Assembly: GCA_959347315.1 (NCBI GenBank)
Contig: OY365819.1
Coordinates: 23,950,589-24,014,588 of the forward strand
Source: Bimastos eiseni
Lineage: Eukaryota > Annelida > Clitellata > Crassiclitellata > Lumbricidae
Reading direction: 5' to 3'
Length of the DNA stretch: 64,000 bases
The position numbers and the translations under genes were made by a program. A model generated the notes under the pieces. It ran no database searches and had not been told where the DNA came from. It was given only the letters and a program-made list of their open reading frames with translations. Numbering within the stretch: the first letter of the stretch is position 1; the number at the start of each line of letters is the position of its first letter. This document shows positions 32,836 through 44,790 of the stretch, piece by piece.

Positions 32836-33480
32836 CTACTCAACAAACAAGCGGCGCACTCGCTTTCGCACTTCAGTTCTTTCTACTAATATAACATCTT
32901 CTGCTCTTAATTGAACTGATGGTTTATTTCCAATGAATATACTACATGTAAAATCTAACACGACACTGCATGGAGTGGATATTAACGTTAGAGGGTCGAT
33001 TGGATTATCATCTGTATCATAAAATCCGGTTGTTATATCCGCTGATCCATACGCAGTTGTCAATTTCTGGTACATCTTTAGCGGTTAGTCTTCCTTTTTT
33101 TGATAAAAGATAGATATTTGTCTAACCTGCGAATCTTCGTATTTCTTATTTGAGGCCGTCTTTGTATTAGGATCGAGCAGAAACTCTTGAATGAGTTCTA
33201 AAATACTTTTAAACAAGCCGATAGTCACCAATTCTTCATCAGTTGACCCATCATACATCATTACTGGTATACTATAACCAACAATAGGGCCATCGGTTTT
33301 ACCAAAACCATAATCTGGTGTTATACCCCAACTTTTTAATGTTGGAGTTTTTATATGAAACTCACCTTCATCACTGTTCGGGTATTTATATTTAATTTGA
33401 ATTCGTTGACCAAAGCTGTTCGTCTTCGCGACTTTAAAGATCATTTTATCCGGTTTAAACGCTTCGTGTGTGACAATCAT
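32836..33480 (-). pseudogene. DUF5871-like Polinton protein (broken into two frames)
   Basis: The first frame (33480 down to 33085) reads MIVTHEAFKPDKMIFKVAKT, FHIKTPTLKSWGITPDYGF, PVMMYDGSTDEELVTIGLF and LELIQEFLLD. The second (33075-32836) starts YQKLTTAYGSADITTGFYDT and ends FIGNKPSVQLRAEDVIL, as a continuing beta-rich domain. The T-P-x-L-x-x-W/F-G and late F-x-x-I-x-x-L-D blocks recall a family found across large DNA viruses (DUF5871), for which a single-strand DNA-binding role has been suggested. The assignment is tentative. Confidence 0.45.
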
Positions 33481-33542
33481 TTTTTCCTTTTATATATAGA
33501 AAATATCTTCTTTGAGCTAAAAATATGAAAATAATTTTTTAT

Positions 33543-34734
33543 TTAATCATCGTACACGAATAACTGCATCATGCTTAATCCAAGCTTGCCCGGTTCAGTC
33601 TGGAAGTAGATTAGCCTATAGGTCATATATTTTACTACGGAATCGATTAAAAATTCTTGGTAAGTATTTCCTAAATAAGTGTAATTAGGCGCGGTGTAAA
33701 TAGTAACCCTTTGTCCTTCAAAATTGTATGCGATTATACTCCAGCGGGATATCCTTCCCTGGTTAGTTTTCCTTCCTTGTAAACCGATCTTCCAGATTCT
33801 CACTGCGGTTGGGCATGTGATAGATATCCACGATTCAGTGTGGACGTTACCATCAGACACCCATTCCCCGTCGTCTTTGAATGCCCAAAAGGCTTTGTTA
33901 GTTAGAAGGGCTGAACTGGGATTCGCTTGAAAACCATAATTACTAATGTCGAAAGATAGTCTCGGTACGTAACCGATTTGACATTTTCTTCCAAGCATGT
34001 AATCAGGTAGCGTTGGAATCCATTGTAGTATGGAGACGGTAGCTGTTTCAGCACTAGGACTCATAGATTTAATATGAAATCTCCAATATCTGTAATTAGA
34101 CGAAGCGGGAAATGTAATCTTCTTCAAAAATCCAAAATCGAGGAATTCTCATGAAACTAATATTTCAGTAAAGGCTGTTTCATCGTTACTAGCTCGAACC
34201 ACCCAACCAGTAATGCGGTCGTTCTGCTCTCGGCCGGCGACGATGTAAAATCCCGACATTGACAGAGGAATGGGGTACTTCATCTGTATCCAAACATTAC
34301 TTGTCCTTTCAGTGTTCCACATGCGGGGTAGTGAAAAGCATTTTGAAAAGCCCTCCACGGGTTGGATTCATGACCAGGCACACTGCGAAAAACCGCTAGC
34401 ACTAGCTTCATAAGTTAAACTGTTTATTATCGTTGTATCAGAAGTCATGGTAGGTGCTGCAGTCACGTATAGTCCTGAGTTATCAGTGGTAGTATTATTC
34501 GATATCGCTTGGTTGACTAAGGTTTCGACTTGGCCAAAGCTCGCAACCTGGCTAGCTAAGACTGGTGGAGGAATGTCAGTCGGTAGACCTTTTATCATAT
34601 TACCATTCATATTTAAATCACCATCCATATCGTTCGTTCCATATCGTTTTAGAAATGTATTACTCGCTTGAGATAGAGTAACACCTCCAGAGAGTTGATC
34701 CAGTATCAGTTCGTCCAAATATATCGACAGGCAT
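33543..34734 (-). pseudogene. Fibre-like attachment protein A with discoidin-like C-terminus (broken)
   Basis: The start MPVDIFGRTDTGST lies after ATATATATATAAA. The head has the tail-fibre phrase VTLSQASNTFL, then GTNDMDGDLNMNGN and IKGLPTDIPPPVLASQ, an anchor motif shared with phage and Polinton fibres. The C-terminal ~300 residues contain an F5/8-type (discoidin) pattern: WIQMKYPIPLSMSGFYIVAG, YWRFHIKSMS, WISITCPTAVRIWKIGLQGR and a final LSMMQLFVYDD. Discoidin-like domains bind carbohydrate or lipid, so a receptor-binding role is plausible. Frameshifts near 34690, 34365 and 34140. It is a paralogue of fibre B. Confidence 0.65.
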
Positions 34735-34747
34735 TTTATATATATAT

Positions 34748-34912
34748 ATTATTATTTATTGCAATTCGTTTATGACTTTTTGAAATTTACATCCATCGTT
34801 GGACGTTTTCTTCAATACGTAAAGACATAAATGACCGCAATACACTTGACCGTCTGGTTGTTTTCGCTCACTGTTGTAAAACAGCGGTCTTTGTAGATAT
34901 TTTATCAATTAC
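34748..34912 (-). pseudogene. 3' fragment of a second protease gene
   Basis: Aligns with the last ~55 codons of the protease at 36552-36720, including the active-site Cys block (CGHLCLYVLKK style). It is truncated at about 34912, where sequence homologous to the end of the NUMOD1-like gene begins. This is the junction of the tandem duplication. Confidence 0.8.
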
Positions 34913-34991
34913 AGGATAACAACGGTAAAGTGTGAAGAAATAGATACGAGAGCCGTGTGTTTGACATAAAGTTTTATCCTGGGTAATAAAA

Positions 34992-35294
34992 ATGGGAACT
35001 CGTAAATTTATAGATTTCGAAACTTTAGAAGAAGACGTAGTTTACACAGTTAAAACGATGCTATATCTGTACGGTACAGTAGGCTATTTCTATCTGATTA
35101 CGGTAATTTACCCGGATGAGACGGAATATTACATGAGCGTATTCGAGGGGTCGTGGGATACACCCATTCACAACAAGCTGGAAACGGACAAGACATTTAC
35201 TTTTACAAAAACGAGGATAGAAACGGAACCGGGTTACAGCACGTCGTATATCGTGGTATCTGGAGATAACGAAGTTGTTGATCTTGTGGTTTAA
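34992..35294 (+). CDS. Small acidic beta-type protein, copy B
   Basis: A 100-residue intact frame paralogous to copy A (FIDFETLEEDVVYTVKTMLY, LYGTVGYFYLITVIYPDETE). It carries four extra residues (SWDTPIH region). The upstream sequence AACATAAAGTTTTATCC-like is shared with copy A. Unknown function. Confidence 0.65.
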   Translation: MGTRKFIDFETLEEDVVYTVKTMLYLYGTVGYFYLITVIYPDETEYYMSVFEGSWDTPIHNKLETDKTFTFTKTRIETEPGYSTSYIVVSGDNEVVDLVV

Positions 35295-35323
35295 ATTTTC
35301 AATTATGTTTCTCATTGAAAATC

Positions 35324-36528
35324 TTAGTCATCATACACAAATAACTGCATCACGCTTAATCCTGGCTTCCCCAGTTCAGCCTGGAGGCAAACTAGCATAT
35401 AGGTCTGATATTTTCCAACTGAATCGATTAAGAATTCTTGGTAACTATTTCCTAAATAAGTGTTATTAAGCGACGTGTAAATAACAATCTGTTGTTCTTC
35501 ATAATTGTATGCGATTATTCTCCAGTCGGAACTCCTTTCGTTGTTTTTTTCTCCCCCTCAAGCCGATCTTCCAGATTCTTATTGCTGTTGGACACTTGAT
35601 AGATATCCACGTTTCCATGGTTGCGCTAATCTCAGACACCCATTCTCCTTCATCCTTGAATGCATGAAAGGCTTTGTTATGCGGAGATGAAGCACTGGCG
35701 GTCGTTTGAACACTATAATTACTAGTGTCCGAAGTTAATCTCGGCACGTAACCGACGTAACATTTTCTTCCTCGTGTGAGATCGGCCAGCGTTGGTCTCC
35801 ACTGTAGCATACAGACGGCGGCTGTTTCAGCACCAGGACTCGTGGATATAATATGAAATCTCCAATACGCGTAGTAAGACGAAGCGGGAAATGCAAACTC
35901 CTTCAAATTAATAAAACGGAGGGCATTCGTTTGAGGGGCTAGAATATCTGTAAATACCATTTCAGCGTTACTAGCTTGAAGCTTCCAACGATCAATATAT
36001 TCGTTATCAGAACGGCCAACGATGATGTAAAATCCCGACATTGACAGAGGAATGGGTCTCCTTCATCTGTATCCAAACATTTGCGGTTGTTTCGGAGACC
36101 CAAATGTCGGGGTAGTGAAAAGCGTTTCTAAAAGCCCTCCATGGACCGAATTCATGGCCAAGCACACTGCAAAAACTCCTAGCACTAGCTTCGTAAGTTA
36201 AACCGTGTATTATCGTTGTATCAGAAGTCATGGTTGGTGCCGCTCTCACGAATGCTCTCAGGTAATCGCAGGCAGGATGATTCGTTATCGCTTGGTTGAT
36301 TAAGGCTTCAACTTGGCCAAAGCTCGCTGCCTGGCTGGCTAAGACTGGTGGATGAATGTCAGTCGGTAGACCTTTTATCATATTAATATTCATATTTAAA
36401 TCACCATCCATATCGTTCGTTCCATCTATTTTTAGAAATGTATTACTCGCTTGAGATAGAGTAACACCTCCATAAACTATTCTTTGAGTTGATCCAGTAT
36501 CGGTTCGTCCAAATTTATCAACAGGCAT
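35324..36528 (-). pseudogene. Fibre-like attachment protein B with discoidin-like C-terminus (broken)
   Basis: Start MPVDKFGRTDTGSTQ after ATATATATAAAAAAG. The N-terminal VTLSQASNTFL and GTNDMDGDLNMNIN, then LASQAASFGQVEALINQAI, are nearly as in copy A. The C-terminal discoidin-like part carries YYAYWRFHI, WISIKCPTAIRIWKIGLRGR and ends LSVMQLFVYDD. Breaks lie near 36040 and 35500. The head is better conserved between the two copies than the distal part, as is usual when receptor-binding tips diversify, although drift in dead copies would also change it. Confidence 0.65.
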
Positions 36529-36551
36529 CTTTTTTATATATATATTATTAT

Positions 36552-36969
36552 TTAATACAATTCGTTTACGACTTCTTGAAATCTACAACCATCGTTGATC
36601 GTCTTCTTCAACACATACAAACATATATGACCGCAAAACACGTGGCCGTCTGGTTGTATTCGTTCGCTGTTGAAGAATAGCGGTCTTTGTAGATAATTTA
36701 TCACTTCAGTAGGAGGAGGAAGTCCGTAGCTGTCGAAATAAATTGTATCATTGGCGCGCTTGATCCAACACGTCCAATGTGTTCGTTTACCGCCAGAATC
36801 GTCTAGATTAAGGATGCCACATTCGTTCGTTCTCGGCCTCTTCGGCAACTCGTCTCTTCAAAAAACTACTCTGAAATTGTTTATATTTATTTTCTTCGCC
36901 GCTTCGATTAGATCGACAAAGCAATATTACGTAGCGCTACGCCTTCGACATCGATTTGTTTAACACTCA
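36552..36969 (-). pseudogene. Adenain-like cysteine protease (broken near start)
   Basis: Ulp1/adenain-type proteases cleave capsid precursors during maturation. The start is MSVKQIDVEGVALRNIALSI after ATATAAA; a stop and a frameshift follow, then LPKRPRTNECGILNLDD. The catalytic set is in place: GKRTHWTCW with the His (about 36778), FDSYGLPPP with the acidic residue, and VFCGHICLYVL with the Cys (codon 36633-36635). It ends three bases after the PolB gene finishes. Confidence 0.85.
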
Positions 36970-36971
36970 TT

Positions 36972-39900
36972 TTATATTAGAGAATAATGTCCATAGGCTA
37001 AAGTGTGGATTCCATCTTGCTGAATCACTCGTTTGTCGTCATCTGCTGTGAGGGCTACCTTGTTTATTTTCTCGCTGTAGACATCGTGAACATTCATTTT
37101 TCTCGATTGTTCTCTCTTGGTGAGTAAGCAGTCTTTGTAATCTTCGTGAGTGAGTGATTTCTCAACGACATTCTTCATGACACCTTTACATTTCTTGTGG
37201 TCTACTCCAGCCATCTTGTACGAATACAGTTTCGATCTTAAACCTACAAACTTTTCGATCTGTCTACCAGCTGCCTCATCTTTGAACGTGTCAATGACCT
37301 TTTTGTTGATGCCAGTTTCTATACCAGAAGGATGGTGTTTAGGATAGTCGCTAGTGTCGAACCTACTTCTAATGTCGAAACCTATATCAGCGTAGAGGTC
37401 TTCGGTCTTAATTTCATAGGCTAAAGAATCTGTATCTGTAAAAAGTAACTTTGCTCTATCTTCGAACTTTCTCTTGATGTAATTATAATGAAAATCGTAC
37501 ATTATAGTTTTACTCAAGTCTAAAATACACATACCAAGATATATAGGCTTGTTGTAACATAGCTTCGTTCGTTTCATATGAATGGCAATTAGGTTTTCAA
37601 AAATCAAAAATAGTTCGAGTGTCATAATTCGTTCTTGTTGCTAGTTTTAGGGCTTGCTTGTCGCTGGAAACCAGTTTTATGTCTACACGGGCCTCTATGT
37701 TCTCGCATGTCTTACCAAAGACACTATTGTTCATTAGTTTAAAAAAAGTCTTTCTCGAAATCGTTTGTGACTTTCGTCCTCAGGTTGGTATTTAGATCGA
37801 TATACTTTATCAGCCAGGCACTTTCTTCAAATTTAATTCCGCGATGAATTTTGGTTATCGTCAAGCCTAAGCTTTCATACAGCTTTAAATGTTCGTAATG
37901 GACTATGTATTTTACTTTATCACACAGGTTTGGTATAAGTTTTGCTACATTTCTTTGGCTTTAACACTCTCTGGAGCAAGAGTATAGTCATTGTGAAGAT
38001 CGTGCAAATCTCTCTGATATTCCGAGTCCACCTCTAATATACATGGCGATCCTCTCCAGTCGATTAGCTCATCATTACCCATCCACTGAAACCTATGAGT
38101 TGGTAGATTCTTACACATTGCCCATCCGTACAAATTGTTCATGTCCAATTGGGTTATAAATGTTGAAGGCTTGCTATCGTCAAACGCTGACATGTACTTA
38201 TTGTTTGCCTGCCCACAACGATGTTAAATGGTGCTAACACCGCCTCTTATCCCATTAGTATCATATCATAATCGCTCAACAACTCCAACTCTACTCCAGT
38301 CAACTTTAATGCGGCGTCCCAAGCAGGACCTGGAGAAGTATAATACCAGGCGGGATCTAGGCCATAGTTCTCACAGCACACATCTCTAAAATTTTCAAAC
38401 ACGTCAGCGAGCAGGAGAACATCACGTACGTTATATAAATCGTGGTATTCTCTAAACGTTTTAAATCCGAATTCATTCCATACCATCTGTGCGTGGTTGT
38501 AGTCTTCATCACTAATGTCTGAGTCGTTAAGTCTCGAATAGAATGCTGACTTTGGTGGTAGTTTTGTTTCATTCAATCGATCGATGGAATTAATAAAATC
38601 ATAAGGGTATAAACCTTTTCTAAGCAAGCGATCGAGCTAATTACCAGTATAGTGCTGGTTTATATTTTTACACTGGTCTTTGCTCAGGTTCCTCGAGACT
38701 CGATGCCATGAATCTAAAGCTATTGATGAAACGTTATTCTCGTTTAACTTCTACTTCCTTATTTTCTTTATTTACAAACTTATCAACCACAACCTCTCTG
38801 CTAAATGATATATATTTTTCTTTGTTGGTAGGAATACAATTAATCTTTTCATTATCATCACCTCGTCATTTCTTTATGAATAGATGACTGTCATAACCGG
38901 ATAGATTATGGAACAATACTGGGAAAAACTTGGAGACTTTATAGCTTAGATTACAATTCTTGTGAGCGGCGCCTCTATATTTTCCAGTTAAATGACAATG
39001 GTCTATAACTCGATCATCACCCAGTTCGCCTTCGCATATGTGACAAACTATAGCCGAGTCGTAAAGCGCCTGATCTTTCTTTCCGAATATCATTTTCTTT
39101 ATAAATTTAAATCGATTATAAATATTTTTTATAATATCTATAAGAGTGTCTATAAATATGTGGGCTACATCATCGTCTTCGCTCTCCGCTGTGAACGTTA
39201 CGGGAGCTTGCGAATATAGATTATCATCAAAACATTTTATATAATAGCAGAAAGAACTTGGGACGTGTTTTTGGTATTTGTTGGTGTAGGACAGGCTGGG
39301 ATCTGGTTGACAAGTGTTTATGGGTTTTATTAATCACTAAAAATCGGCGTACACGAGAAATGGGACTCTCATCTTTCTATAATAATTTTTGAAACTCAAC
39401 ATAGTACCTGGTTCTGGAAGTTCTATCTTTTGAGCGTCGTGTTGGGAACAGTATTTGGTGTGCTTGTGTAGCGAATCTATTCTACTGAATCTAATCAAAC
39501 ATCTGTTACAATAGTGCATCAAAGTGTATGAGTTTTCTCTATGAACCGCCATCAATCTGTTAAAGTTCCTTATCCAACAATAATGCTTCTTTTCTCCATC
39601 AGAAATGAGTAATAGGTCTACACACCTATTACTCTCATGCTTTGATAAATATAGTGGGAATAGGTAAACATAGTTCTCATAACCGAAGATATTAATACTA
39701 ATTTTATTATTTCTCTTAAACTTACTTTTCACATTAGCATCCGCTGCTACTGGGAATTCGATGTCAGACCAATCAAGTTCTTCAGACTGCTTGATTAATT
39801 CTTTTTCGTAATTCTTTCTGGATTGCCGTCAACCGGATTTAAGGCTCTCGTTACACACCACTTGAAGCATTCTTCGTTTTCGTTGTTCATATTAATAATA

Positions 39901-40763
39901 CCCTTTTTACTAGCTAAACATATCGGTAGTGGAATGTAAGAACTGCCTTTCAGCGGTTTATAAACAACTGTGTTGATGTCTAATATTTGAACCGCTTTAA
40001 GTCTCCAGTTACTGCCTTGCATCCGGAAGGCTGCCATAAACTCTAGGATTTTATCTTTCGCATTATTAAATATTTCGCTCGGGTTGGTAGAGTTTAAAAC
40101 AACTTCGGTCATGGAGACAAATGGAAAATCTTTGGTATCTACTTGTCCGGATTTCATATCTGCACGCTCCATTGTGCAGGTAAGGACAAAATTGACCTTA
40201 GTCTGGCGATTTCTAGGCAAAAGGTCTTCCAGTTGTGGTTGAGCTGCTTTGAGAAAAGATGTGGCGTCAATTCCGCTTGCGCCTTCGACCGTGTATTGTT
40301 TCGTGAAGCCCTTGACAGCTGTAGCCGTCTCTTTTAATTCGCGTGTTTTCATAGGAATTTTAGCGAATATAGAATTCACTTTGGCTTTCAGTGCTTCTAA
40401 CTTCACATTCACTATTTTCTTTGGTTCTTTAGGTATATAATTTTCAATCCACCTTGCGAATTTATTAATCGCTGATTTAGTCTTAACGAATATTTTTCGT
40501 ACTGTCGTGGCTGGTACGGGTTCGAGTGTTGGGATTCCAATGTCGGGAACGGGTGCATCAAGCAAACTAGCATTGGTTGAGATTGAGAATACGCTGTGGG
40601 CTTCAATTTTACTAATCAAATCCACTTTTCGTAGTCGTGTATAACCAACCAAACCGCTCTGTTTGGCAATTTTTCTTAATTCAATAGCAGTTTTCTTCGA
40701 ATATTCCATTTTATATTGTGGTGGCATTTCTTTAAGCTGTGACGAGAAAATATTTTCATACAT
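36972..40763 (-). pseudogene. Polinton protein-primed family B DNA polymerase (broken)
   Basis: Replicates the element from protein-primed ends. The N-terminus (ATG at 40763 after CGTATATAAA) has a SAP-like helix pair (IELRKIAKQSGLVGYTRLRK) and the family block MQGSNWRLKAVQILDINTV, PLKGSSYIPLPICLASKK, NEECFKWCVTRALNP. A frameshift near 39795 leads to IFGYENYVYLFPLYLSKHE, a CNRC/CSQH zinc-like pair and VPFLVYADF, where the exonuclease I Glu is replaced by a stop at about 39339. Further on: VCHICEGELGDDRVIDHCHL (endonuclease VII-like zinc site), FHNLSGYDSHLF (exonuclease II), DMNNLYGWAM (polymerase A) and LLFTDTDSLAYEI (polymerase C). At least six frameshifts or stops. Confidence 0.92.
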
Positions 40764-40865
40764 TTTATATACGCAAGAAAATATTTTTTTCCTCTTTTGT
40801 TCAATAATGACTCATCATCCAAACTGACGAGTCATCGAAACTTTTCGAAATTCCCGTGACATTTG
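40764..40865. other. Polinton right subterminal region
   Basis: About 100 bp with ATGACTC ... GAGTCAT arms around 40807-40835. Presumably carries the PolB promoter. Confidence 0.4.
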
Positions 40866-41128
40866 ACCTATAGGTGGATCTTCTAATCAAAGCCTAGCCC
40901 TGTGCATGGTAGGTGGCTTTTGCAACGCTAGAACGCCAGATTTATTTGATACTAGCTTGCTTGGAGGCAACACAGCCACATGTGGCTAGGGTTTTTTTTC
41001 CCTGTTTATGAGTTTGGTTAATCTTATAACCTAAGTACGAAGCGACTATAACCAAATTATTGGTTGATTTGATGTGATTACAGGCGTATATAGATTAAAT
41101 GCACTAGGTAGCAACAAATATAACTACT
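40866..41128 (-). repeat. Polinton right terminal inverted repeat
   Basis: Reverse complement of 24164-24425 with scattered substitutions (for example a longer poly-T run after CTAGGG). Confidence 0.95.
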
Positions 41129-41134
41129 ATGGTG
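41129..41134. repeat. Polinton target-site duplication, right
   Basis: ATGGTG, as at 24158-24163. Confidence 0.9.
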
Positions 41135-43689
41135 CAGTGTCACCCAGAAAAACTCCGACAGTTCTAACACAGTTTATGGCAATCATCACAAATCCACTGA
41201 CTGGAGAGAATAACTTGCTTTGCAAAGTAAATAACATTGTCTTTTAAGTTGGCAAGTTTCATAAGGACATCGACAGACTAGGTGGTGAAAGTTAAGTTAG
41301 CAAATTTGTGTCCAAGGTTCTTTGCAGTCTCAACCAAAATAAAGGTTGCAATATGCTAGCCAGCATTGACTTGATCAACTGCAACACTTTACTATATTGT
41401 AAGAATTTGCACAGACCCTTCCCCATTTAGTAATCCTTAGTTAGCAGTGTGATTCCACATTGGACTGCACTGGACTCAACTTCAGTGGTCATACTGGTCC
41501 ATTCATCTTTGAAATTAATCCATCATTTGACTGAACTGTGAAATTCTCTTGTTTTTCTTCTTCTTTACTTCGTGGATAATCCTCAAATTTCAATCTCTTT
41601 ACCTATAAGTCATCTCTTCTAGCTGATGATATTACCTTCAATGATGTGACCCGCATTTGTCATCAAATGGAAAACAATTTATCCAACTCTTCAATCACAT
41701 CATTTTTATTATCTATCTGGATCTCAATCCTGCGATTAATGTTCTTCTTCAGTTTCTGGCATCGGCTAAACATGTCTTTCAACTTCTCAATGAAATTCCT
41801 CTCATATGTCTGAATACTACCATTGACCAAAATAGATAAATTAAATAAATGTGAAGAACTCCATGTACAACATGCGGTGAACTGTTTCTGATTGTCTTAC
41901 CAACAAATGTTGGTAAATCAGCAAGTGACGAGTATAATGTTGAAAAAAATGCATGGACACAGACAGGTACGAAAGATTGCAATATGACCGAAACTTTCCT
42001 TGCGTTGAGCTACCAGTAAATATCAACATTAAATGCTGAAAATTTACACTATGAATCTACTGCACAGCTGTAACAACTTCAGTGGCCGTCACCAAGATAA
42101 TTCTGAACTTTAATTTTTTCCATTGGTTTGGTTGTCACCATAATATATAATTATATAATTGGCTGTGGTAGCAGCAACACGACTGATCAAACCTAAGGAC
42201 ATCATGTGCTTTTATTCCTAGCCAGCTATGCCACTTGTTACGCTTTTTGACTGTAGGCCTACATGTACGTGTCAGTCGGTTTGAATGAATGTCTTTCTCT
42301 CTCTCTCTCTCTCTATCTACATCTTTCTCGCTTCCTATCGCCTGTGTGTCCTAAACACAAAATCAATACATGAAATTTTCTGATATTGCATTTATCAAAC
42401 CAACAGAAACTACTATAACTAAAACTACCATGCAGGTTTAGGCAAAAACATTCCTCTGTAGCTTGAAATAAAGAATGGCCAAAGTCTAAACTGGTATAAC
42501 GTTAGGTCATGTCCATCTCCTTTGTGGTTATTATCTAAGAATTCATGATCAATAATTGCGTTTAACTAATGGTTTTTTGTACAAACCTTAGCTGTAGCAT
42601 TGTTGGGAACTGATAAAATACGATGGTTGAGCAATATGGGACGGGTCGACAAGAAAGTGATCGTACTAGCAAACGTCTCTATTCTAGACAATTCCAACTT
42701 CAGAAACATAAGTAAAGTTTGAATTGTGATCAAAATGAAATGGACAGATGCGAGGAGTATTTGAACGAATGACGTAAAAACACATCTAAAGTTGAAGTGA
42801 CGCAAATCGTCCATTAAAAGCAGCGCTCAGAAGATCAGTGGCATCAATTGCATAAAGTCGTTAGAAAAGTTGGGAATCTATTAAAAATTCCGCACGTAGA
42901 ATGGATGACACATGGATGGCAAAATCGATTTCAAGGGGGAGTGGGCACTCGGTAAAAACAGAACGTGACCCTCTCCTCTAGATGCAGTAACTTCGACTAG
43001 TTCGGTATGAAAATTGAACTTTATGATCAGAGCATGATGCCTGTAGAAAAGCCAATTGAATTAACAACAGTTGATACTCCGCCATTCCCAAAATCCGCTA
43101 TAAATGTTACTTGCCTGTGGTGTCATGTATTGACGAGGCGACGTTTCCTGATCTAGTGTTAGAATTTTTTTCGACTGAAGAATTATTTCACGAGAACGGT
43201 AAGATCGTTTTATTTCCTTGATTAATACATTTTCACCGCCATGGTGGGATGCAACATATGGCAAAAAACTCTCCACCAGCATTGAAAAGGAAAGGAAGAC
43301 TAACAGAGGGTTGGGTCTGTTTTATAACAGTGCTGATGGCAGTTACTGTAGAATGAGTTGGAACCTACAGAGATAGATATTGAAAACAATGATAATATTG
43401 TCATAACCATAACCTTTATTGTTTCCATAAACGCAACATAAAAAATAGAGACAACATATATCACAATAACAGGGAACGCAAGGCAAAAGAAAAACCCTAA
43501 AGGGATAGACGTTCCGCTGGTCGGGTAACCCTTAGATGACAAAAAATTCGGTACACAGGCGGTTGGTTGAGAATTTTACAAAATGCAACTTAGTTGCAGA
43601 CGTAACTAGTTAACTAAAAAGACAAAGTGAAAGGGACTATTAGAAAATAAAAGACAGAGAATAGGTAAGTAATAAAAACGTTTTAAACA
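41135..43689. other. Spacer, nothing recognised
   Basis: Short (TC)n run at 42293-42314, TAGGCCTACATGTA near 42256. The flank immediately right of the Polinton and the flank left of it (minus strand, about 24000-24157) both show short open stretches without any domain I recognise. Confidence 0.35.
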
Positions 43690-44790
43690 CTAATATGTAT
43701 AATTATAAGGAGTCATGAATTAAGAAGTAACGTAAATCCTTTTAACATGCACATAAACTAGGTTGTGAACGAATTATAGTTGGCAAGCTATTCCAGATCA
43801 TGGGTCCAGTGTGTCTGATTGAGAATTTTCTAGTATTTGTGCGGGCAAAAATTGGCTGTAATTAGACGCACGCAGACCGTATGGGTTAACTTCAGATGAG
43901 TGGACAAAATAAGCAGAGGAAATGGGAGGAAGTTGATTGTTGTGATGCTTAAACATTATCTCAGCAGTTTGGTAGATTACTATCTGACTAATATTTAGGA
44001 TTTTAGTTTGCCTAAAAATAATACAGTAGGACAGGAGTAGTTAGATCCATTAATCAAACGAATTGCTCGCTTCTGCAGCATGACCAGCCTTATCAATCTA
44101 GAAAGATAATTGGAGACCCAAGTCAAAGCACAATAGGATAAATAGGGATGAATCATTGTGTGGTATAAATTAGTACGGATTATCCTATCAAGTAAGTGGG
44201 CAATTCTGGACATTATTTCTAGGTTGTTTGCTATTCTAATTGATATGTTTTGAATATGGTCATTCCAGGTAAGGAATTGATCAATATGTATTCCCAAAAA
44301 TTTTGCAGAGGAAACTAGGAATTGGCAGATTATTTATAAAAAGTGGACTCTGTTCAACAGGTACCGGCTTACGGTGAGAACAAAAGAGATAATTAGTTTT
44401 CGCTACGTTTAGGGAAAGCTTATTAACGGCGATCCGATCATTAACATGAATGAGCTCGCGATTCAGCAATGCAAATAGTTCATTATAAGACTTGTGAAAA
44501 ACAAAAATATTAGTATCACCTGCGAATTTTATAAAGGTAACAAGCTTCGAGGCATTATTAAGGTCATTGATGAATAGCAAGAATAATAATGGACCGAGAA
44601 TTGACACCAAACTTAATGAGTTTAAAGGTTGATGTACAGCCATTACATTTTACTTGCTGCTGCCTATTTGTTAGGTGACTATTAAACCTGGTGTGGACGA
44701 TACCTCAAATCCCTAAGTTGTATAATTTAGTTAGGAGAATATTGGAGTATGGCACTCCATAGCTTTGAAATATGGACTATCTGAAATGAT
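43690..44790 (-). pseudogene. LINE reverse transcriptase, CR1/Jockey-like, 3' half
   Basis: In minus-strand order: a degenerate LLTKLYNLGI and FNSHLTNRQQ block, SILGPLLFLLFINDLNNASK, FIKFAGDTNIF (active site A-D-D mutated to A-G-D), LSLNVAKTNYLF, GIHIDQFLTWNDHI, then YLSYCALTWVSNY and LVMLQKRAIRLI. The C-terminal tail (IVIYQTAEIMFKHH, PPISSAYFV) reaches about 43800. Frameshifts at about 44285 and 44600. A 3' UTR with AATAAAGGTTATGGTTATG may extend to about 43400. 5'-truncated and dead. Confidence 0.75.

Larger units (their letters stand above)
24164..41128. mobile_element. Complete Polinton/Maverick element
   Basis: A 16,965-bp element starting AGTAGTTATATTTG and ending in its reverse complement CAAATATAACTACT, with inverted repeats of about 260 bp and 6-bp target duplications. 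It encodes a retroviral-type integrase, protein-primed family B DNA polymerase, packaging ATPase, adenain-like protease and capsid-type proteins, the defining Polinton set. Most genes are interrupted by frameshifts or stops, so this copy is inactive. AGGCCTA words, frequent in the flanking DNA, are absent inside. No other transposon appears nested in it. Confidence 0.97.
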
